From an uncultured Spartobacteria bacterium (lineage in GTDB: Bacteria > Verrucomicrobiota > Verrucomicrobiia > Chthoniobacterales > Terrimicrobiaceae): DNA of 64,000 nt. The stretch covers positions 1-64,000 of the forward strand of contig CALCJD010000109.1 of assembly GCA_937960895.1 (NCBI GenBank), in the 5' to 3' direction. The notes under the pieces were generated by a model. It worked only from the letters and a program-made list of their open reading frames with translations, had not been told where the DNA came from and made no database searches. How positions within the stretch are numbered: the first letter of the stretch is position 1; each line of letters starts with the position of its first letter. A program made the translations under genes and the position numbers. Shown piece after piece: positions 43,447-52,072 of this stretch.

Positions 43447-44520
43447 TCATTTCAGCGTTTCGAGATAGGCGACGACATCGTCCACCTCGTGTTTCTGCAA
43501 TTGCATGTCGGGCATGAGGCAGCCGACCTTCAGGTCTTGAGGATCGCGCACCCACCGCCAGAGCGTTTCGTGGTTCAGGGGGGCCACTCCCGCGCCGATG
43601 GTCTGGCGCGTCATGAGTTTGGTCAGATCGGGGCCGAAGAGACCCTGGGCGACGGTGTCGCCGATCTTGTGACAGTTCATGCAGGAATAGGCGAAGAAGA
43701 GGCGCTTTCCTTCGATTTGCTGGGCGGTGACGGGCTCCGGTACGGGAGCCTTCTGCTGGGCGACCCAGCGTTCAAATTCCTCCGGCGTATGGACAATCAC
43801 CCGCAGGAGCATGTTCGCGTGCTGGGTGCCGCAATATTCGGCGCAGTTTCCGAGATAGACGCCCGTTTGGTACGGCTCGAGCCAGAGTTCGTTGGTCCGG
43901 TTGGGAATGAGGTCGGTCTTGCCGGCCAGCTGCGGCACCCAGAAACTGTGAATGACGTCTGCGGACTGCAGGAGCAGGTGGGTGGGACGGGCTTTTTCCG
44001 GATCCCGGCTGCTGACCGGAATATGCAGCTCGTTGGCGGTGATGACACCCAGATCCGGATAGTGGATTTCCCACCACCACTGATGGCCCACAACCCGCAC
44101 CTTGAGGGCGTCTTCGGGCATCTTCATGTTCTGGATTTCGCCGATGGTACGGCTGGTCACCAGGATGAGCACCACGGTGATGAGGATCGGAATGACCGTC
44201 CACGCCATCTCGATGTGCGAACTGCCGTAGATCTGCGGCGGCTCCTGGTCATTGTCCGTCTCCTTGCGGCGGAATCGCACGACGATGTAGATCGTCAGTC
44301 CGGTCACGACGGAGAAAATGCCCAGGCAGATGAGAAGCACCAGAAGGGCTCCTTCGTGGATCATCTCCGCCGGCCGCGACAGCGGTTGGAACATGTCCGC
44401 GACACGATGCACCTTGTAGTCCGCGCCGATGGACTCGGCGTGTACCACGACGGGAGCCAGGGCGGTGATGAGCCCTGTCAGCCCGAACACAAATTTGGAA
44501 AAGAATCTCCCAGATTGCAC
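43447..44520 (-). CDS. ctaC: Cytochrome c oxidase subunit II with fused cytochrome c (caa3 type)
   Basis: 357 residues from a GTG at 44520, chosen because AGAGG lies 5 bp upstream and a signal peptide begins there. Two membrane helices follow (about 58-80 and 100-120). The CuA domain has HQWWWEIHYPDLG and CAEYCGTQHANM (about 224-235). The C-terminal cytochrome c has CMNCH (near 279) and the axial Met in CLMPDMQLQ. Electrons pass from the fused heme to CuA and on to subunit I. It is the first gene of the operon. An in-frame ATG far upstream (44682) is rejected because the added 54 residues cover the dyads of the leader. Confidence 0.95.
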   Translation of the reverse strand: MQSGRFFSKFVFGLTGLITALAPVVVHAESIGADYKVHRVADMFQPLSRPAEMIHEGALLVLLICLGIFSVVTGLTIYIVVRFRRKETDNDQEPPQIYGSSHIEMAWTVIPILITVVLILVTSRTIGEIQNMKMPEDALKVRVVGHQWWWEIHYPDLGVITANELHIPVSSRDPEKARPTHLLLQSADVIHSFWVPQLAGKTDLIPNRTNELWLEPYQTGVYLGNCAEYCGTQHANMLLRVIVHTPEEFERWVAQQKAPVPEPVTAQQIEGKRLFFAYSCMNCHKIGDTVAQGLFGPDLTKLMTRQTIGAGVAPLNHETLWRWVRDPQDLKVGCLMPDMQLQKHEVDDVVAYLETLK

Positions 44521-44588
44521 GAGACCCTCTTGGTTAACGAACCTCTCCGGGCAAAGAAACACTTTTTTGCCTGCATGGCGGTTTTTTG

Positions 44589-44624
44589 CACCTGTCGCAG
44601 GTGGTTTCTTCAGGGTTTCCCTGA
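44589..44624. promoter_or_regulatory. Two adjacent dyads in the ctaC upstream region
   Basis: CACCTG-TCG-CAGGTG (44589-44603) and TCAGGG-TTT-CCCTGA (44610-44624) are perfect inverted repeats with 3-base centres, 6 bp apart, in the 194-bp gap between divergent ctaC and the M15 peptidase. They may be operators or mRNA hairpins for the respiratory operon. The same gap has two T6GC runs on the plus strand. Confidence 0.45.
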
Positions 44625-44714
44625 GTTTTCCGGGTTTTGGTCCGGAAGTTGCTTGGAAAAATCCGAAAAATCTCTTTCCCATTTCGAAAACTGTGCTTTG
44701 TTACGCGGGCTTTT

Positions 44715-45371
44715 TTGGAAACGAAACCTCCATATTCTGACTCGGAACCGTGCCTGGCGGAGACGCCGTCTCTGCTGAATCGTCGCGGCGTTCTGCGTTT
44801 GCTGGCGCTGACCGGAGCGGGACTTCTCGCCGGCGGCCGGAACGCGGAGGCGTTTATGGATTTCTTCTCCGGTTACGCGGAAGCGACTCCCGAGGCAATG
44901 CGCAACCTGAAGATTCCGTCGGAGTGGCTGCGCATTCTCGGTCCGACGCTGCCCGCTTACGTCGCGTTTCTGCAGAAGCAGAATCTGCGTTACCTAACGG
45001 TTCGGCAAATCATTGAACCCCATACCAATGTGCGGGGGAAAGTCCATAATTCCCTGCCGCCGCGCGCGCTCTGGGGAAATGTCCGCTCCACGCTGAAGGT
45101 CATCGACATGCTGGCGCCGCGGTTGGACGCTCCCATCGAAAAGGTGGTCTCGGTGTACCGTTCTCCCGCCTACAACGCCCGTTGCCCGGGAGCCAAAAGC
45201 AATTCCTTCCACCTTCGCAACAATGCGGTGGACATCGTCTTTGACTGCGCGCCCGGCAAGGTGGCGGCCATGGCGCGCGCCATGCGCGCCGCCGGACTCT
45301 ACAAGGGGGGCGTCGGACGTTACCGCGGGTTCACCCACATTGACACCCGGGGCACCAACGCCGATTGGTAA
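44715..45371 (+). CDS. Tat-exported M15/DUF882 (YcbK-like) murein peptidase
   Basis: About 218 residues from a TTG at 44715; the start is uncertain because no ATG gives the signal peptide. NRRGVLRLLALTGAGLLAGG is a Tat-type signal, as in YcbK. The M15A-like zinc ligands are in SNSFHLRNNAVDIVF (H and D) and RYRGFTHIDTRG (H-x-D). Such enzymes cut peptide cross-links or stem peptides in peptidoglycan in the periplasm. It is divergent from the respiratory operon. Confidence 0.8.
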   Translation: METKPPYSDSEPCLAETPSLLNRRGVLRLLALTGAGLLAGGRNAEAFMDFFSGYAEATPEAMRNLKIPSEWLRILGPTLPAYVAFLQKQNLRYLTVRQIIEPHTNVRGKVHNSLPPRALWGNVRSTLKVIDMLAPRLDAPIEKVVSVYRSPAYNARCPGAKSNSFHLRNNAVDIVFDCAPGKVAAMARAMRAAGLYKGGVGRYRGFTHIDTRGTNADW

Positions 45372-45734
45372 GGGCGTGACACGCTGAGGCGCGGGGGTTC
45401 CGGTTCGGGCCGCCCGGCCTGTCCGGACCGGCCGAAATGGACCCAGCACGGGAAGCCCGCCCGCCCCGAGGCCCCGGAAGGTCAGCGTGACCATGCGCGA
45501 CCGGCCCTTTGCGCCCCCCTCTTTCCACCGATTCCCAAGCCCACTTCCGCAAAACGCGGCCGCGGCCGGCCGGCGTCCCATCCCCGGCCACACCGGTCTC
45601 CGCCCCATTCCGAACACCTGGCCAAAATGGCACAGAATTTTTCGTGCCATTTTGGCACTGGTTCAAATTTTCGGAAAAATCCCCTCGAACCCTCGACAAG
45701 GAGGGAGAGCACCCCATATTTTCCTCTTTCAACG
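45372..45734. other. 363-bp gene-free stretch before cysE
   Basis: No coding frame with protein character was found. It contains a perfect 13-bp hairpin (45621-45656, listed separately) and, 24-16 bp before the cysE ATG, AT-rich sequence. A Gly/Pro-rich translation across it (up to 218 residues on the reverse strand) is codon bias, not a gene. Confidence 0.6.
45621..45656. repeat. Perfect 13-bp hairpin GCCAAAATGGCAC / GTGCCATTTTGGC
   Basis: The arms flank a 10-base loop (AGAATTTTTC). The right arm itself contains GTGCCA-TTT-TGGCAC. It sits 79 bp before the cysE ATG. It may act as an attenuator, an operator or a 3' element of the upstream gene; there is no T-tract after it, so it is not a standard terminator. 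Confidence 0.6.
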
Positions 45735-46640
45735 ATGGAAAAGGCATTGGGCAAGGTGGTTCGAGATATTCTGGCTTCCTACGAGCGTGTGGGGGGCCTG
45801 AACAATACCGACGGTTTGAACCTGCCTTCCAAGCGCGCCATTCACGGCATCTGCGCGGACCTGCTGCAGATTCTTTTTCCCGGTTTTCACGACGAGGAAG
45901 CCATTCACAAAAACTCCCTGCCCGTGCTGACGCGCCACCGCGTGACGAGCGTGGTGGAGCGGCTCGAGGAACAGGTTTGCAAAAGTCTGCGCATCGATGA
46001 TCCGTCGTGCCCCACCTCCCGCGCGCGGGCGATGCTGATGGAGTTCTGCGAGGCCCTCCCGGGACTGCGGGAATTGTTGAGCACGGACATCGAAGCGGCC
46101 TTCGACGGTGACCCGGCGGCGATCAGCCGTGAGGAGATCATTCTTTCCTATCCCTGCATCGAGGCGATTGCGATCCAGCGTCTGGCGCATCAGCTTTACA
46201 GGTCGGGGGTTCCGATGATTCCGCGCATGATGACGGAGTGGGCGCACGCGCGCACGGGCATCGACATTCATCCGGGCGCGCAGATCGGCTCGCATTTTTT
46301 CATCGATCACGGCACGGGCGTGGTGATCGGCGAGACCTCCGTGATCGGAAAGCATGTGAAACTTTACCAGGGCGTAGCCCTCATTGCCCGGTCGTTGTCG
46401 GGCGGACAGGCCCTGCGCGGCGTCAAACGGCACCCCACCCTGGAGGATCGGGTGACCGTGTATGCCGGCACGACAATCATGGGCGGCGACACGGTGATCG
46501 GCGAGGGCTCCACCATCGGCGCCAACGTTTTCGTGACCCACAGCGTGCCCGCGCGTTCCCTGGTCCTCTTCGAGGAAAAGCGGCTCAGCATTTTAAACAA
46601 GGACACCCGCAAGGCGGCCCACCTGGAGTGGTCGATATGA
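45735..46640 (+). CDS. cysE: Serine O-acetyltransferase, long form
   Basis: 301 residues. The N-terminal 170 residues are helical with the serine acetyltransferase look (ISREEIILSYPCIEAIAIQRLAHQLY). Then come left-handed beta-helix hexapeptides: HPGAQIGSHFFIDHGTGVVIGETS (in two pieces), VIGKHVKLYQGVALIA and VIGEGSTIGANVFVT. The His of FFIDHGTGV is catalytic. It makes O-acetylserine from acetyl-CoA and serine. It is followed 100 bp later by a cysteine desulfurase, linking it to sulfur metabolism. The ATG at 45735 begins MEKALGK. Confidence 0.92.
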   Translation: MEKALGKVVRDILASYERVGGLNNTDGLNLPSKRAIHGICADLLQILFPGFHDEEAIHKNSLPVLTRHRVTSVVERLEEQVCKSLRIDDPSCPTSRARAMLMEFCEALPGLRELLSTDIEAAFDGDPAAISREEIILSYPCIEAIAIQRLAHQLYRSGVPMIPRMMTEWAHARTGIDIHPGAQIGSHFFIDHGTGVVIGETSVIGKHVKLYQGVALIARSLSGGQALRGVKRHPTLEDRVTVYAGTTIMGGDTVIGEGSTIGANVFVTHSVPARSLVLFEEKRLSILNKDTRKAAHLEWSI

Positions 46641-46647
46641 AGAATAC

Positions 46648-46740
46648 GCGGAAAATGGAAAGCGGAAGGAGGAAACGGCCCCGCCCGGCCCCGGATCTCC
46701 CCGTTTCCGCCTTTCGTTTTTCGCCTGCCCTTTTTCCCTG
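46648..46740. repeat. Purine-rich intergenic inverted repeat
   Basis: The gap between cysE and the desulfurase starts with GCGGAAAATGGAA (46648-46660) and an A/G-rich arm, and ends with a C/T-rich arm. GGAAACGG (46671-46678) and CCGTTTCC (46701-46708) are the clearest pair. GCGGAAAATGGAA recurs at 62959-62971 in another gap. Confidence 0.45.
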
Positions 46741-47889
46741 ATGGTTTACCTCGATTACAATGCGACGACGCCGCTGGCTCCGGAGGTTCTGGAGGCCATG
46801 CTGCCGCATTTGCGGGACAACTTCGGCAATCCCTCGAGCATCCACGCGCCGGGCCGCGCGGCGCGCGCGGCGGTGGACGACGCCCGCGACCGGCTGGCCG
46901 CGCTGCTGGGAGCCAAACCCCACGAGATCATTTTCACGGGAGGCGGCACGGAGTCCTGCAATCTGGCCGTGCTCGGCATCGCCCGGGCGCATGCCCCGCG
47001 CGGCAAGCATCTGATCACCGCCGCCACCGAACACCATGCGGTCCTGAACGCGTTTGAGTATCTGCATCATCACGAAGGATTTGCCCTGACCGTTCTGCCC
47101 GTGGACCGGGACGGCCTGGTAAGTCCCGACGCGTTGCGCGAAGCCCTGCGTCCGGACACGATGTTGGTGTCTGTGATGCATGCCAACAACGAAACCGGCA
47201 CCATCCAGCCTGTGGAGGAACTCGCCGCCATCTGCCGGGAGCGGGGCGTCTGTTTCCACACGGATGCGGTCCAGTCCTTCGGCAAGCTGCCGGTGCGGCC
47301 GGCCGATCTCGGCGTTTCGGCCCTCTCGCTGGCCGCGCACAAGTTTGGCGGACCGAAGGGGGTCGGCGCCCTGTACCTGCGTGCGGGCGTGGCCATTTCC
47401 CGCCTGACGCATGGGGGATCCCATGAAAACACCCGGCGGCCCGGAACGGAAAATGTTCCCGCCATCGTGGGCCTGGCCGTCGCGGCCGAAGGAGCCGAGG
47501 CCAAACGGGAGGCGGAACAGCCGCGCCTGGCGGCGCTGCGCGACCGGCTCTGGCAGGGGATCCAGGACCTGAAGGTGGGGGCGGTGCGCAACGGCCATCC
47601 CGACCGCACGCTGGCCAACACCCTGAACGTGAGTTTCCCCAACGTGGATGGCGAGTCCCTCCTCATCGGGCTCGACCTCGAAGGCGTCTGTGCCTCGAGC
47701 GGCTCGGCCTGCATGGTGGGGTCGGTGCAACCGTCCCACGTCCTGCTGGCCATGGGCGTCGAACCCGGACTGGCCTCGTCCACCGTCCGATTTTCCCTCG
47801 GAACCCACACCACCGAACCCGACATCGAACATTGCCTGCGGGCCCTGAGCAAGGTGCTCGGCCGCCAGGCGCAACCTCTCGCTGCGTGA
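46741..47889 (+). CDS. Cysteine desulfurase, NifS/IscS type
   Basis: 382 residues of the class V aminotransferase fold. MVYLDYNATTPLAPEV is the standard start, THE PLP lysine is in LAAHKFGGPKGVGAL, and the persulfide cysteine is in the loop VCASSGSACMVGSVQPSHVLLAMG (read in two pieces). It moves sulfur from cysteine to acceptors for Fe-S clusters and thiolated tRNA. No isc or suf scaffold genes are adjacent. The stop overlaps the SprT-like start by 1 bp. Confidence 0.93.
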   Translation: MVYLDYNATTPLAPEVLEAMLPHLRDNFGNPSSIHAPGRAARAAVDDARDRLAALLGAKPHEIIFTGGGTESCNLAVLGIARAHAPRGKHLITAATEHHAVLNAFEYLHHHEGFALTVLPVDRDGLVSPDALREALRPDTMLVSVMHANNETGTIQPVEELAAICRERGVCFHTDAVQSFGKLPVRPADLGVSALSLAAHKFGGPKGVGALYLRAGVAISRLTHGGSHENTRRPGTENVPAIVGLAVAAEGAEAKREAEQPRLAALRDRLWQGIQDLKVGAVRNGHPDRTLANTLNVSFPNVDGESLLIGLDLEGVCASSGSACMVGSVQPSHVLLAMGVEPGLASSTVRFSLGTHTTEPDIEHCLRALSKVLGRQAQPLAA

Positions 47890-48500
47890 TGAAATACACC
47901 CAACTCATGCTCGACTTCGGAAAGAGCGTTCTCCGCCATGTTCGCCTCATGCCCGACCTGCCGGCCGGTCCGGCCCGACCCCGCGGCCACCGGGATCCCA
48001 TTCTCGAAAAACTCAGCCGCCAGCTGCTGAGCGCGGCCGGGTGCCCCAATTTCCCCCTCACCGTCCGCTGGAACCCGCGCCTCCGCACCACGGCCGGCCT
48101 GGCCTGCTGGCAGACCAAAACCATCACCCTCAATCCCAAGCTCATCGAAGTCTCTCCGGCCGAGGTGCAGCGCACGCTGCGCCATGAACTGGCGCACTTC
48201 CTGGCCCAATACCGCGCCGGGAGACGGCGGATCGCCGCCCACGGTCCGGAATGGCGCGAGGCCTGCAAGGATCTCGGCATTCCGCGCGAGCCGCGCTGCC
48301 ACGACCTGCCCTTCAAGCGGGCCCGCATGGAACGGAAATATTTTTACGTCTGCCGGGAATGCGGCACCTCCCTCGCCCGGGTGCGTCCGGTGAAATCCCG
48401 CGTCGCCTGCCTCAAATGCTGCCGCAAGCACAACAACGGCAAATACCACGAACGCTTCCGCTTCATCCAGGTGCCGCCCCCGGAACGCATGGCGGCGTAA
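47889..48500 (+). CDS. SprT-like zinc metalloprotease domain protein
   Basis: 203 residues from the ATG at 47889. The protease motif is LRHELAHFLAQY (HExxH-type HELAH) with a third ligand likely in HGPEWREACKDLG. The C-terminal zinc ribbon is FYVCRECGTSLARVRP and VACLKCCRKHNNGKY. SprT/Spartan-like proteins are thought to act on protein trapped on DNA. The ATG shares one base with the desulfurase stop (TGATG). Its exact substrate is unknown. Confidence 0.82.
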   Translation: MKYTQLMLDFGKSVLRHVRLMPDLPAGPARPRGHRDPILEKLSRQLLSAAGCPNFPLTVRWNPRLRTTAGLACWQTKTITLNPKLIEVSPAEVQRTLRHELAHFLAQYRAGRRRIAAHGPEWREACKDLGIPREPRCHDLPFKRARMERKYFYVCRECGTSLARVRPVKSRVACLKCCRKHNNGKYHERFRFIQVPPPERMAA

Positions 48501-48653
48501 TCCCCTGCCGATGACACGCGGCGCCGGAACCCGCCATCCGCCGGCGCCGCCCTCCCCCGTCCCCGCGTGAAATCATTTCGCAATTCCGAAGGAAAAATCT
48601 TCCGCCCGAACGGGTTTCTCGCTTAATTCCGCTCTTTTCTCTCCTTCCCCAAA

Positions 48654-50600
48654 ATGACCACGAACATCGAGTCCCACCTCGTCGAAAAACGCGTCTTCAA
48701 ACCCTCCAAAGAATTTTCAAAGAAGGCGCACATCGGATCCTTCGCCGAATACAAAAAACTCTACGAGCAGTCGATCAAGAGCCCCGAAAAATTCTGGGCC
48801 AAACAGGCGGCCGACCTGCTCTGGCACAAGAAATGGACGAAGGTGCTCGAGTGGAAGCTGCCCTTTGCGAAATGGTTTGTGGGCGGCAGGCTCAACGTGA
48901 GCGAAAACTGCCTCGACCGCCATCTCGCCGGTCCCCGCCGCAACAAGGCCGCCATCATCTGGGAAGGCGAACCGGGCGACCGCCGCGTGCTCACCTACCA
49001 GCAGCTCCATCGCGAGGTCTGCATTTTTGCAAACATCCTCAAGCGCAACGGCTGCAAGAAGGGCGACCGCGTCATCATCTACATGCCGCACATCCCCGAG
49101 GCGGCCATCGCCATGCTGGCCTGCGCCCGCATCGGCGCCGTGCACAGCGTGATTTTCGGCGGCTTCAGCAGTGAGAGCATCAAGGACCGCGTCAATGACA
49201 GCAAGGCGACCATCGTGGTCACCGCGGACGGCGGTTACCGTCGCGGTCAGATCGTCACGCTCAAGCAGAACGTCGACCACGCCCTCGAAGGCAATACGAC
49301 CGTCAAGCGCGTGATCGTCTTCCGCCGCGCCAACCTCGACATTCACATCCAGGAGGGGCGCGACGTCTGGTGGCATCGCGAGGCCGAATACGTCAGCAGC
49401 GACTGCCCGCCCGCCTCGCTCGACAGCGAGCATCCGCTTTTCATTCTTTACACCAGCGGTTCGACCGGAAAACCCAAGGGCATCCTGCACACCTCCGCGG
49501 GCTACCTGCTCATGGCACAGCTCACCTCGAAGTATGTGTTCGATCTCCAGGACACGGACACCTACTGGTGCACGGCGGACGTGGGCTGGATCACCGGCCA
49601 CAGCTATGTGGTGTACGGTCCGCTCGCCCTGGGCGCCACCTGCGTGATGTACGAGGGCGCTCCGAACTGGCCGGAACCCGACCGGTTCTGGAAGATCGTC
49701 GCCGAGTTCGGCGTCACCATCCTCTACACCGCGCCGACCGCCATCCGCGCCTTCATGAAATGGGGCGACGAATGGCCGAAAAAACACGACCTTTCCTCGC
49801 TCCGCCTCCTCGGCACCGTCGGTGAGCCGATCAATCCGGAGGCCTGGATGTGGTTCTACAAGCACATCGGCGGGGAACGCTGTCCGGTCGTCGACACCTG
49901 GTGGCAGACCGAAACCGGCGCCCACATGATCACTCCGCTGCCCGGCGCCACGCCGCTCAAACCCGGCACGGCCACGCTGCCCTTCTTCGGCATCGATGCG
50001 GCCATCGTCGACGACAACGGCCGCGAGCTCGGTCCCAACGAAGGCGGCAAGCTCGTCATTCGCAAACCGTGGCCGTCCATGCTGCGCACGATTTACGGCG
50101 ACAAGGCCCGCTACAAGAAGGCCTACTGGAGCGACGTCAAGGGATGCTATTTCACCGGCGACGGCGCACGCCGTGACAAGGACGGCTATTTCTGGATTGC
50201 GGGCCGCATGGACGACGTCCTCAACGTGTCCGGTCACCGTCTCGGCACCGCCGAGGTGGAAAGCGCCCTCGTGGCACACGAAGCCGTGGCGGAGGCCGCC
50301 GTGGTCGGCCGCCCGGACGAACTGAAAGGCCAGGGTGTGGTCGCCTTCGTGACCCTTCGCACCGGCTTCAGCGCATGCAAGGACCTTTCGGAAAAACTGC
50401 GCAAGCACGTCGGCCAAGTCATCGGCGCGATCGCCAAGCCGGACGAGATCCGTTTCGCCGAGGCGCTGCCCAAGACCCGCAGCGGAAAAATCATGCGCCG
50501 CCTGCTCAAGCAGATCGCCGCGGGCGGAACGATCACCGGCGACACCACCACGCTGGAGGACTTCAGCGTCCTGGCCAAGCTGAACCAGAGCGACGAATAA
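48654..50600 (+). CDS. acsA: Acetyl-CoA synthetase
   Basis: 648 residues, the family's normal length. YTSGSTGKPKGILHTSAGY is the AMP-binding loop, WWQTETGAHMITPLPG the acetate pocket with its diagnostic Trp, YFTGDGARRDKDGYFWIAGRMDD the hinge (read in parts), and PKTRSGKIMRRLLKQ the C-terminal site where the Lys can be acetylated. It makes acetyl-CoA from acetate, ATP and CoA. No regulator is adjacent. It is convergent with fabZ across a strong nested hairpin. Confidence 0.97.
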   Translation: MTTNIESHLVEKRVFKPSKEFSKKAHIGSFAEYKKLYEQSIKSPEKFWAKQAADLLWHKKWTKVLEWKLPFAKWFVGGRLNVSENCLDRHLAGPRRNKAAIIWEGEPGDRRVLTYQQLHREVCIFANILKRNGCKKGDRVIIYMPHIPEAAIAMLACARIGAVHSVIFGGFSSESIKDRVNDSKATIVVTADGGYRRGQIVTLKQNVDHALEGNTTVKRVIVFRRANLDIHIQEGRDVWWHREAEYVSSDCPPASLDSEHPLFILYTSGSTGKPKGILHTSAGYLLMAQLTSKYVFDLQDTDTYWCTADVGWITGHSYVVYGPLALGATCVMYEGAPNWPEPDRFWKIVAEFGVTILYTAPTAIRAFMKWGDEWPKKHDLSSLRLLGTVGEPINPEAWMWFYKHIGGERCPVVDTWWQTETGAHMITPLPGATPLKPGTATLPFFGIDAAIVDDNGRELGPNEGGKLVIRKPWPSMLRTIYGDKARYKKAYWSDVKGCYFTGDGARRDKDGYFWIAGRMDDVLNVSGHRLGTAEVESALVAHEAVAEAAVVGRPDELKGQGVVAFVTLRTGFSACKDLSEKLRKHVGQVIGAIAKPDEIRFAEALPKTRSGKIMRRLLKQIAAGGTITGDTTTLEDFSVLAKLNQSDE

Positions 50601-50616
50601 TCCGGACATCCTCCGG

Positions 50617-50667
50617 GGGCGAAAGGGGAACGGCCGGAGCGCTCCGGCGCCCGCCTCCTTTTCGCCC
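50617..50667. terminator. Nested hairpin between convergent acsA and fabZ
   Basis: Outer arms GGGCGAAA (50617-50624) and TTTCGCCC (50660-50667) enclose the perfect palindrome GCCGGAGC-GCTCCGGC (50633-50648). It lies 17 bp after the acsA stop and 55 bp after the fabZ stop, so it probably ends both transcripts. Confidence 0.55.
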
Positions 50668-50721
50668 GCGGCGCCCGGCCGCGGTCCTTCCCCGCCCTCC
50701 GAAGGACGGCGCTGCCGTTTT

Positions 50722-51144
50722 TCAGGCCGTTTCGCTGAGCACCACCTGGCCTTCGGCCACGGAGCGGTCGCCGGACACCGCGTCCACCGCAAACATCCAC
50801 AGGCCGCCCATCGTCCCGGTGAGCCGCGCCGTGAGGGTGATCTTCTCCCCCGGACGCGCGGCGGCGGGGAATTTCATGCCGCGAATGGCGGAAAGCAGAA
50901 ACCGGCGGCCGCCGTTCGGACCGGCTCCGGCCAGCCCGGCGGTCTGCGCCAGCGCCTCGGTCAGAATCACCCCGGGAACAATGGGATTGCCGGGAAAGTG
51001 TCCCCGAAACATGGGGTCATCGGGGGCAAAGGTTTTCTCCGCCACGGCCGACATCCCCGGATCCAGGGCGGTCACCCGGTCGATGAAAACAAACGGCTCG
51101 CGATGGGGCAGGCCAAGTTCGACGGGATTTGCCGGCAGCTTCAT
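50722..51144 (-). CDS. fabZ: FabZ-type 3-hydroxyacyl-ACP dehydratase
   Basis: 140 residues of the hotdog fold. PHREPFVFIDRVTAL is the start of the fold, and FRGHFPGNPIVPGVILTEALAQ holds the catalytic His and Glu. It dehydrates 3-hydroxyacyl-ACP in fatty acid elongation. The ATG at 51144 begins 2 bp after the stop of the HlyD-like gene (TGACCATG), so the two are coupled. A TTG two codons earlier is also possible. The family could include a ClmD/FabA-like specialised relative. Confidence 0.88.
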   Translation of the reverse strand: MKLPANPVELGLPHREPFVFIDRVTALDPGMSAVAEKTFAPDDPMFRGHFPGNPIVPGVILTEALAQTAGLAGAGPNGGRRFLLSAIRGMKFPAAARPGEKITLTARLTGTMGGLWMFAVDAVSGDRSVAEGQVVLSETA

Positions 51145-51146
51145 GG

Positions 51147-52016
51147 TCAACCGGAGGATTTTTTGCCGTCCGGCTTGGCCGGGGACGGTTTGGCCATGGG
51201 CGCGATTTTGAGGTTCTGGGGCAGGAGCACTTCGTAGGCCCTGGGAACCAGGGACAGCGGATCACTGTTGGCAAAGGCCACCTGCACCAACTGCTCGCCT
51301 TTCGTGCCGTTCGGCATGGGTTTCACGTCAATCACCTGGGCGATCCGCGTCGCCGTGCCGCCCGCCACCCTCACGGGAAACGTGGCGTTTTCCGTCAGGG
51401 CCGCCGCGGATTCCTTCGTCAGCGGAATGAAGGCCGTCATCCAGTTCAGATCAGCCACCGTGACCACCACATCCCCTTCCCCCACCCGGTCCCCCGGGGC
51501 GCGGGCGATTTCGATGACGGTTCCGTCCATCCCGCAGCGGATGAACCGGCGCTCGAGCATCTTCTCCGCGAGCCGGAGTTCGAGTTTGGCCAGCTCCGCA
51601 TTCATCCGGGCCACCTCCAGCCTCCCATGGGCGGCCTTCATCTGGCCCTGACTCTGCGCGACCTGGGCGGCCGTGGCCTGGCGACGGCGGAACTTCATGT
51701 TGATATCCTCAAAAATCGCCGTCTTCTCCTGCAGCTCCCCCTCCGCGATCATGACACTTCCGAGATTCTCCGCCCGGGCCTTCGCCACGTTGTAGGCATG
51801 CAGCTGGCGGTCGTGCTCGAGCCGGGCGAGAACCTGCCCTGGCTTCACCTTGTCCCCCAGCTTGACCTCCACACTGTCGAGCAACCCGGACTCCCGGGCG
51901 CGGTGCATCTGGATGAGATGGGGTTTCACGTCCAGCAGGGAAAACGGGGACTGCCCCCAAACCACGGCAAGAGGGGCGAGAAATGCGGGAAAGAGCAAAG
52001 CCCAACAGCGCTTCAT
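51147..52016 (-). CDS. HlyD/RND-type periplasmic adaptor protein
   Basis: 289 residues with a signal peptide (CWALLFPAFLAPLAVVWG). The first beta-barrel/lipoyl half has ESGLLDSVEVKLGDKVKPGQVLARLE, then a helical hairpin with Ala/Glu-rich repeats (about 75-145), then the second lipoyl half MDGTVIEIARAPGDRVGEGDVVV. This is the layout of membrane-fusion proteins. No ATPase, RND pump or outer membrane channel is adjacent. It lies 2 bp upstream of fabZ, an unusual pairing. Its partner is unknown. Confidence 0.82.
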   Translation of the reverse strand: MKRCWALLFPAFLAPLAVVWGQSPFSLLDVKPHLIQMHRARESGLLDSVEVKLGDKVKPGQVLARLEHDRQLHAYNVAKARAENLGSVMIAEGELQEKTAIFEDINMKFRRRQATAAQVAQSQGQMKAAHGRLEVARMNAELAKLELRLAEKMLERRFIRCGMDGTVIEIARAPGDRVGEGDVVVTVADLNWMTAFIPLTKESAAALTENATFPVRVAGGTATRIAQVIDVKPMPNGTKGEQLVQVAFANSDPLSLVPRAYEVLLPQNLKIAPMAKPSPAKPDGKKSSG

Positions 52017-52072
52017 CCGAATTTCCGGGAACGTAGGATGAATTTGCCACGGGTCAAGGCGCCATTGGCCAT

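Noticed and set aside
45653..45670. TGGCAC resembling a sigma54 -24 element before cysE
   Set aside because: The -12 TTGC element is not found at the required spacing, and the hexamer is explained as part of the hairpin arm.
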